Assembly: GCA_934343805.1 (NCBI GenBank)
Contig: CAKRIN010000038.1
Location: 1 to 13,135 of the forward strand
Length of the DNA stretch: 13,135 bases
Source of the DNA: an uncultured Lachnospira sp.
GTDB lineage: Bacteria; Bacillota; Clostridia; Lachnospirales; Lachnospiraceae
Reading direction: 5' to 3'
Shown: positions 8,328 to 13,135 of the stretch, one piece after another
Layout of the letters: the number at the start of each line of letters is the position of its first letter
How positions within the stretch are numbered: position 1 is the stretch's first letter
The notes under the pieces: model-generated
Told to the model about the DNA's origin: nothing
What the model saw: the letters and a program-made list of their open reading frames with translations, nothing else
Databases searched by the model: none
Translations under genes and position numbers: made by a program

Positions 8328-9281
8328 ATGAGTAATGGTAAAGAGAGGGTAAAGTTATCTAAAGTTATCCAGAAAATGAATCTTATTAATCTTACACCAG
8401 AAATCGATGCATCAGGAATATGGCTTAATCTGCCTGATGTTAACAGACCGGCATTACAGCTGACAGGATTTTATGATCAGTTTGATAATGACCGATTGCA
8501 GATTATCGGTAATGTTGAGCATGCTTACCTTGAAAGTCTTTCGGAGCAGGAAAGATATGAAAGGTATATGCAGCTTTTATCAAGTAATATTCCATGTATT
8601 ATATTCTGCAGGAATTTAAAACCAGAGCCGAAGATTATTGAACTTGCAGTTAAATATCAGATACCACTGCTTATGACAGATCAGGCAACATCTTCATTTA
8701 CAGCAGAAGTAATAAGGTGGTTAAAGGTTCAGCTCGCACCATGTATAGTAATCCATGGAGTATTAGTTGATGTTTATGGTGTCGGAGTGCTTATAACCGG
8801 AGAATCTGGAATTGGTAAAAGTGAGGCCGCACTGGAACTTATTAAGCGTGGACATCGACTTGTAACAGATGATGCCGTTGAGATTAGAAAGGTAAGTGAT
8901 GAGACTTTAGTTGGAAGTGCACCAGGAGTTACCAAGTATTTTATTGAGCTTAGGGGAATTGGAATTATTGATGTCAAGACACTTTTTGGTGTTGAGAGTG
9001 TTAAGGAAACACAGGAAATAGATATGGTTATCAAGCTTGAGGACTGGAATAAGGACAGAGAGTACGACAGACTTGGACTAGAAGAGGAGTATATAGAATA
9101 TCTTGGCAATAAGGTTGTGTGTCACACTCTTCCGATAAGACCGGGACGTAATCTCGCGGTTATTGTTGAATCAGCAGCAGTTAACCACAGACAGAAGAAG
9201 ATGGGATATAATGCAGCCAAGGAATTGTATAGAAGAGTACAGGAGAACCTCATGAGGGGTGGAGAGGATGACGATGAGTAA
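8328..9281 (+). CDS. hprK: HPr kinase/phosphorylase
   Basis: This 317-residue bifunctional enzyme phosphorylates or dephosphorylates Ser46 of HPr and so sets carbon catabolite repression in Firmicutes. The N-terminal domain (about 1-130) is variable. The C-terminal kinase domain has the Walker A loop GESGIGKS (158-165), H143 before it, the LVTDDAVEI stretch with the acidic pair D181/D182 expected at the catalytic site, ELRGIGIIDV (207-216), and the family signature ending in PIRPGRNLAVIVE (269-281). The length fits the family. The ATG at 8328 has GGAGG 10 bases upstream. The end overlaps the glucokinase start by 8 bases, placing a sugar kinase under the same translation as the sensor of glycolytic state. 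Its HPr substrate gene is not in the window and may lie just downstream of whiA. Confidence 0.97.
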   Translation: MSNGKERVKLSKVIQKMNLINLTPEIDASGIWLNLPDVNRPALQLTGFYDQFDNDRLQIIGNVEHAYLESLSEQERYERYMQLLSSNIPCIIFCRNLKPEPKIIELAVKYQIPLLMTDQATSSFTAEVIRWLKVQLAPCIVIHGVLVDVYGVGVLITGESGIGKSEAALELIKRGHRLVTDDAVEIRKVSDETLVGSAPGVTKYFIELRGIGIIDVKTLFGVESVKETQEIDMVIKLEDWNKDREYDRLGLEEEYIEYLGNKVVCHTLPIRPGRNLAVIVESAAVNHRQKKMGYNAAKELYRRVQENLMRGGEDDDE

Positions 9282-10215
9282 GATTATATTTGGAATTGAT
9301 GTTGGTGGAACAACATGCAAATGTGGAACATTTTCAGAAGATGGAAAGCTCTTAAAAAAAGAAGAGATACCAACAAGGAAGGATGAGGGTGGAAGCCTGA
9401 TTCTGCCTGATATAAGTGAGTATATTAAGAAAGTCATATCAGACATGGGACTTACCAGTAAAGATGTTGTGGGAATCGGAATGGGGCTTCCCGGAGCATG
9501 CCTTGAAGATGGAACTGTTAACAAATGTATTAACCTGGGCTGGGGAGTATTCAATGCAGCAGACGTATTAGCTGAGCTTACAGGTATTCCTGTTAAGATA
9601 GGAAATGATGCTAATATGGCGGCACTCGGAGAATTCTGGGTAGGTGGCGGAAGTGAATATAACAGTATGGTAATGGTCACAATCGGAACAGGCGTAGGTG
9701 GAGGCGTTATAATTGATGGAAAGCCACTCTATGGATTTAATGGTGCAGCAGGAGAGATAGGACATATTCCACTTGTTGAAGGGGAAACAGAAAGCTGTAA
9801 TTGTGGAAAGAAAGGATGTCTTGAGCAGGTGGCATCAGCAACCGGCATTGTGCGGACAGCTAATCGCATGCTTTCTGAAAGCGATAAGCCATCTTCTTTG
9901 AGAAGTGTGCCATATATATCAGCTAAAGTCATATTTGATGAAGCAAAGAGTGGAGATGCGCTGGCTATAGAGGTAACAGAATATGTGTGCAGATATCTTG
10001 GAAAAGGGTTAGCATGTGCAGCAGGAATGGTAGACCCGGAGGTATTTGTAATAGGTGGGGGAGTATCTGCAGCAGGAGAGTATTTTATTAATCTTATTGA
10101 AAAATACTACAGGGAATGTGTATTTCATGCCAGCAGACAGACTAAGATAGTCAAAGCTGTACTTGGAAATGATGCAGGAATGTATGGTGCAGCCAAGCTG
10201 ATTCTTGGAAATTAG
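9274..10215 (+). CDS. glcK: ROK-family glucokinase
   Basis: A 313-residue sugar kinase of the ROK family, most like bacterial glucokinase, which makes glucose-6-phosphate from glucose and ATP. Visible are the ATP-binding DVGGTT (9-14), the catalytic aspartate D112 in IGNDANMAALGE, the glycine loop GTGVGGG (138-144), the sugar-binding EIGH (161-164), and the ROK zinc site with H164 and C175, C177 and C182. I chose the ATG at 9274 because GGAGAGG lies 6 bases upstream and MSKIIFGIDVGG is the usual family start. A GTG at 9259 and an ATG at 9268 are also in frame. The gene overlaps hprK by 8 bases and precedes murB by 21. Glucose specificity is inferred; an N-acetylhexosamine kinase is an alternative, given the cell-wall neighbours. 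Confidence 0.9.
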   Translation: MSKIIFGIDVGGTTCKCGTFSEDGKLLKKEEIPTRKDEGGSLILPDISEYIKKVISDMGLTSKDVVGIGMGLPGACLEDGTVNKCINLGWGVFNAADVLAELTGIPVKIGNDANMAALGEFWVGGGSEYNSMVMVTIGTGVGGGVIIDGKPLYGFNGAAGEIGHIPLVEGETESCNCGKKGCLEQVASATGIVRTANRMLSESDKPSSLRSVPYISAKVIFDEAKSGDALAIEVTEYVCRYLGKGLACAAGMVDPEVFVIGGGVSAAGEYFINLIEKYYRECVFHASRQTKIVKAVLGNDAGMYGAAKLILGN

Positions 10216-10236
10216 TATTAAGGATAGTGAGAATAT

Positions 10237-11172
10237 ATGGATAATAAAATATTATCAGATGCGTTGGTAGCAATGCTGGGAACTTCTAATGTAAAGACTG
10301 ACGAACCTATGCGGTTACATACAACTTTCCGAATAGGTGGTCCGGCAGATTATTATGTTTCACCACAGACAGAAAAACAGATAACAGATGTTGTTGCGTT
10401 TTTGAAAAAATCGGACATTTCATATATTGTTATAGGCAACGGAAGTAATATTCTTGTAAGTGACAATGGCTTCAGGGGAGTAGTTGTTGAATTAGGAGAT
10501 GCTTTCAGCAGTTTTGAGAGACTACAAGAAAATCCTGATGATCCAGACAGTGTGTTTGTCAGGGCAAGTGCAGGGATGAGGCTTACCAGACTTGGTAACC
10601 AGCTTGCAGCTGATGGAATCACAGGTTTTGAATTTGCTACGGGAATTCCGGGTTGTATTGGTGGAGCTGTAAGAATGAATGCAGGCGCTTATGGAGGAGA
10701 ATTTAAGGACATTCTTGTTAATGCCAGAGTTATTGATGAATCCGGATGTATCAGGGAACTTTCTGTGGATGAACTTGAATTAGGATACAGAACAAGCATT
10801 ATTGCAAGAAGCAATATGATTGTGCTTGAAGCAGTATTGAAATTAAGAAAAGGTGAACCGGATACAATAAGAAAGAACATATCAGAACTAGCTATTAAGA
10901 GAAGACAGAAACAGCCGCTCGAATATCCAAGCGCAGGGAGTACATTTAAGAGACCGGAAGGATATTTTGCAGCGAAGCTTATAGAAGATGCAGGTCTTAA
11001 GGGGTGCATGAGAGGTGGAGCGCAGGTTTCAGACAAGCATGCAGGATTCGTTGTTAATAAAGCAGATGCAACAGCCGCAGATGTATGTGAACTTACGGAT
11101 TACGTTAAGGATACTGTCATGGATAAGTTCAAGGTTAAGCTTGAACTGGAAGTTGTAAAAGTCGGGTTTTAA
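10237..11172 (+). CDS. murB: UDP-N-acetylenolpyruvoylglucosamine reductase
   Basis: This 311-residue FAD enzyme reduces the enolpyruvyl group of UDP-GlcNAc-enolpyruvate with NADPH to give UDP-MurNAc, the second committed step of peptidoglycan precursor synthesis in the cytosol. FAD-binding segments are visible: TTFRIGGPADYYV (29-41), IGNGSNILV (66-74) and GIPGCIGGAVRMNAGAYGG (136-154). The catalytic residues expected of the family are present: R185 in GYRTS, S235 in SAGSTFKRP and E305 near the C-terminus. The pattern suggests a type II MurB, which lacks the extra loop of the E. coli enzyme. The ATG at 10237 has only a modest ribosome binding site (AAGGAT, 10220-10225). It sits between the glucokinase and rapZ genes. 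Confidence 0.97.
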   Translation: MDNKILSDALVAMLGTSNVKTDEPMRLHTTFRIGGPADYYVSPQTEKQITDVVAFLKKSDISYIVIGNGSNILVSDNGFRGVVVELGDAFSSFERLQENPDDPDSVFVRASAGMRLTRLGNQLAADGITGFEFATGIPGCIGGAVRMNAGAYGGEFKDILVNARVIDESGCIRELSVDELELGYRTSIIARSNMIVLEAVLKLRKGEPDTIRKNISELAIKRRQKQPLEYPSAGSTFKRPEGYFAAKLIEDAGLKGCMRGGAQVSDKHAGFVVNKADATAADVCELTDYVKDTVMDKFKVKLELEVVKVGF

Positions 11173-11216
11173 GCTGGCATATGGTGAAAGACTGATAAGA
11201 AAGAGAAGATGATAAG

Positions 11217-12095
11217 ATGAAGATGATTATTGTTACTGGAATGTCAGGAGCAGGAAAGTCTACAGCGCTTAATGTGTTGGAGGACGAAGGGTATTATTGT
11301 GTTGATAATATGCCGATATCACTCATTCCGAAATTCGCAGAACTTGCGAATGCAGGAGAAGATGGATATAGTAATATTGCAATTGGTGTTGATATAAGAA
11401 GTGGACATGCACTTGCAGAACTTGATACTGTTCTTGATAATATGCTTGCAAGACATTACAATTATACAATTCTGTTTCTTGAATCAAGTGATGAGGTTCT
11501 TGTTAAGAGATATAAGGAAACAAGAAGAACTCATCCACTTGCAAAGGATGATCATGAGAGGATTGATAATGTTATAAAGCTTGAGAGAAACGAATTAAAG
11601 TTCTTGAAAAAAAGAGCAGATGTAATAATAGATACAAGTCAGATGCTTACAAGAGAATTTAAGGCTGAACTTGAAAGCATATTCTTTGACGATAAGAATT
11701 TCAAGAATTTATTTGTTACAGTTCTTTCTTTTGGGTTCAAATATGGAATACCTGCAGATGCTGATCTTGTATTTGATGTCAGGTTCCTGCCTAATCCTTA
11801 TTATATTGAAGAACTGAAGTATCTGACGGGCAATGATAAGCCGGTTCAGGATTATGTGAAAAAAGCTCCGGAGACGACAGAGTTTCTGGAAAAAATAGAT
11901 GATTTGTTAAAGTTTCTTCTTCCTAATTATGTGAAGGAAGGGAAGAACAGCCTGGTTATAGCTATAGGATGTACAGGTGGAAAACATCGTTCAGTTACAC
12001 TTGCTAATGAAATATATAAGATAATAAGCAAAACTGAGTATGGCTGCAAGGTTGAGCACAGGGATATAGAAAAAGATTCTAAAAGAAAAGGTTAA
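11217..12095 (+). CDS. rapZ: RNase adapter / nucleotide-binding protein RapZ (YvcJ)
   Basis: This 292-residue P-loop protein of the RapZ/YvcJ family has a Walker A GMSGAGKST at 8-16, CVDNMP at 28-33, KETRRTHPL at 100-108, SFGFKYGIP at 171-179, DVRFLPNPYY at 187-196 and GCTGGKHRS at 251-259. In E. coli, RapZ directs RNase E to the GlmZ small RNA and so controls glucosamine-6-phosphate synthesis. In Firmicutes the homologue binds nucleotides and GTP, and its role is less clear. The C-terminus is charged (KDSKRKG) but lacks the RNA-binding motif of the E. coli protein as far as I can see. The ribosome binding site is weak (AAGAGAAG). It lies 44 bases after murB and only 2 bases before whiA, without the intervening yvcK seen in many relatives. 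Confidence 0.95.
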   Translation: MKMIIVTGMSGAGKSTALNVLEDEGYYCVDNMPISLIPKFAELANAGEDGYSNIAIGVDIRSGHALAELDTVLDNMLARHYNYTILFLESSDEVLVKRYKETRRTHPLAKDDHERIDNVIKLERNELKFLKKRADVIIDTSQMLTREFKAELESIFFDDKNFKNLFVTVLSFGFKYGIPADADLVFDVRFLPNPYYIEELKYLTGNDKPVQDYVKKAPETTEFLEKIDDLLKFLLPNYVKEGKNSLVIAIGCTGGKHRSVTLANEIYKIISKTEYGCKVEHRDIEKDSKRKG

Positions 12096-12097
12096 GT

Positions 12098-13054
12098 ATG
12101 TCGTTTTCATCAGAAGTAAAAGAAGAATTGGTTAAGAAAGTGGATTCCGCGAGGCATTGCCAGATTGCGGAATTTGCTGCGTTTATGGGCATGTCTGGAA
12201 GTGTTAGTGAGTCAGGCAATGGAGAGGTATGTCTGGAATTCGTAACTGAGAATGAGTTATCAGTCGAAAAGTTCAAGGAACTTTTATTGAAGATTTTTAG
12301 TATTAAGCCAGATGCTGATACGAATGAACTTGTTGTGAATGGCAAGGAAACAATAATAAGGATAACGGAGCAGAATGATGTTGCAAGGATATTGCAGACT
12401 TTAAAATGGTGTGATGAGCAGTTTACACAGATTGAACCTGTATTCGTGGATTCAAGGATTGTAGCAATGGACTGCTGTAAGAAAGCATTTATAAGAGGTG
12501 CGTTCATGGAACGTGGGTCTATAAGTGATCCTAATAAGTTCTATCACTATGAGATTGTATGCCAGTATGAAGAGGATGCAGATACTTTGATGGAGATGCT
12601 GCGTTTCTTTGGACTGGATGCCAAAGTTATCGTAAGAAAAAACAGTTTTGTTGTATACATGAAAGAAGGTAACAATATTACGGATGCACTGAATCTTATG
12701 GGAGCAGTTGTTTCACAGATGAATCTGTATAATGTTATGATTCTCAAAGGGATTAGTAATGATGTCAACAGAAAAGTAAACTGTGAGACTGCTAATCTTA
12801 ATAAAACAATTGAGGCAGCAGTGAAACAGATTAAGGATATTGAATTTATAAGGGATACCGTGGGCCTTGACAGTTTAAGCGACAGTCTTATGGAGATTGC
12901 ACTTTTAAGGCTGGAAAACCCAGACATGAGCCTGCAGGGGCTTGGAGAATTGCTAGATCCTCCAGTTGGCAAATCAGGTGTGAACCACCGGTTAAGAAAG
13001 ATTGGAGAGAAAGCAGATGAATTAAGGCAGAGCATGGGACTCATGTGTGATTAA
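12098..13054 (+). CDS. whiA: DNA-binding protein WhiA
   Basis: This 318-residue protein is WhiA, a sporulation and cell-division regulator conserved across Gram-positive bacteria. It contains an N-terminal segment (about 1-110), a degenerate LAGLIDADG homing-endonuclease-like fold (FIRGAFMERGSISDP at 131-145), the family stretch NRKVNCETANLNKT (224-237) and a C-terminal helix-turn-helix (about 264-308, with LGELLDPPVGKSGVNHRLRK). The homing-endonuclease residues are not expected to be catalytic. At 138-141 it reads ERGS where many homologues have a Gly-Gly-Ser motif. The ATG at 12098 has AAAGG 6 bases upstream, overlapping the end of rapZ, so coupling is likely. In many Firmicutes the next gene encodes HPr or Crh. 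Confidence 0.96.
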   Translation: MSFSSEVKEELVKKVDSARHCQIAEFAAFMGMSGSVSESGNGEVCLEFVTENELSVEKFKELLLKIFSIKPDADTNELVVNGKETIIRITEQNDVARILQTLKWCDEQFTQIEPVFVDSRIVAMDCCKKAFIRGAFMERGSISDPNKFYHYEIVCQYEEDADTLMEMLRFFGLDAKVIVRKNSFVVYMKEGNNITDALNLMGAVVSQMNLYNVMILKGISNDVNRKVNCETANLNKTIEAAVKQIKDIEFIRDTVGLDSLSDSLMEIALLRLENPDMSLQGLGELLDPPVGKSGVNHRLRKIGEKADELRQSMGLMCD

Positions 13055-13075
13055 AATTTTTTTAATAAAATTTTA
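13052..13075 (+). repeat. AT-only inverted repeat after whiA
   Basis: TAAAATTTT (13052-13060) and AAAATTTTA (13067-13075) form a perfect 9-bp stem around a 6-base loop, overlapping the whiA stop codon. Every pair is A-T, so it is a weak terminator at best, although T-rich sequence follows. Confidence 0.3.
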
Positions 13076-13096
13076 CATTTTCTTTTCAAATAGGGA

Positions 13097-13115
13097 TTGA
13101 CAAGAAGTGTATAAT
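13097..13115 (+). promoter_or_regulatory. Sigma-A promoter elements for the gene beyond the window
   Basis: Consensus TTGACA (13097-13102) and consensus TATAAT (13110-13115) are both present but only 7 bases apart, which is too close for one promoter. TATAAT could use a poor -35 upstream, or TTGACA could serve the weak AATATG at 13120-13125 (17-base spacing). A promoter in this spacer is likely; the pairing is unresolved. The downstream gene, possibly encoding HPr, is not in the window. Confidence 0.45.
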
Positions 13116-13135
13116 TGAAAATATGAGAGAAAAGA

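Noticed and set aside
9259..9273. GTG or ATG (9268) starts for the glucokinase gene
   Set aside because: The ATG at 9274 has a well-spaced GGAGAGG and gives the usual family N-terminus. The earlier starts remain possible but less likely.
9171..9680. Minus-strand open frame opposite hprK and the glucokinase gene
   Set aside because: It covers two certain genes, has a low-information translation and no supporting start signal.
12079..13044. Two minus-strand open frames opposite whiA
   Set aside because: Both are Ser/Leu-rich mirror translations of a certain gene and have no family resemblance.
13097..13115. TTGACA and TATAAT as one promoter
   Set aside because: The 7-base spacing is incompatible with a single sigma-A promoter, which needs about 16-18.
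1..13135. CRISPR array, tRNA, transposon or prophage
   Set aside because: I saw no regularly spaced repeats, cloverleaf-like sequence, transposase motif or phage gene on either strand.

Overview
The window looks like a chromosomal segment from a low-GC Gram-positive anaerobe of the Clostridia, most likely a Lachnospiraceae member. This is inferred from the AT-rich composition, the strong Shine-Dalgarno sites, the spore-coat/ferritin-like gene and the uvrC, hprK, murB, rapZ, whiA gene set. I did not identify a species. Every gene I can support lies on the + strand and is intact, except a fragment at the left edge. I see no tRNA, rRNA, insertion sequence, phage gene or CRISPR array.

Region by region: (1) 1-66 holds the last codons of an unidentified gene. 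(2) 67-643 holds a single gene for a ferritin-like/CotF-like protein. Its strong ribosome binding site lies inside a long hairpin, and the gene ends in a clear intrinsic terminator. (3) 644-6412 is a tightly packed five-gene set: an ECF-type sigma factor, an overlapping single-pass membrane protein that is probably its anti-sigma factor (TTG start), a MoxR AAA+ ATPase, a DUF58 protein and a large membrane-bound transglutaminase-like protein with a complete Cys-His-Asp triad. An ECF-like promoter (TTAAAC, 17 bp, CGTA) precedes the sigma gene and suggests autoregulation. (4) 6400-8238 is uvrC, which overlaps the end of the transglutaminase gene and carries a strong hairpin just inside its start. 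(5) 8328-13054 is a tight run of hprK, a ROK glucokinase, murB, rapZ and whiA, with small gaps or overlaps. (6) 13055-13135 is a promoter-bearing spacer leading into a gene outside the window.

Working together: the sigma/anti-sigma pair probably senses an envelope condition and drives the MoxR-DUF58-transglutaminase module, whose catalytic domain is predicted to face outward. The hprK-whiA run joins carbon catabolite control (HPr kinase and a sugar kinase) to cell-wall precursor synthesis (MurB), amino-sugar or nucleotide signalling (RapZ/YvcJ) and sporulation/division regulation (WhiA). The yvcK (glmR/mgfK) gene that lies between rapZ and whiA in many Firmicutes is absent here.

Most of the window is ordinary housekeeping sequence. 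The least conventional parts are the sigma-factor-led transglutaminase module with its uncharacterised ectodomain protein, and the RNA structures at 78-134 and 6427-6451.
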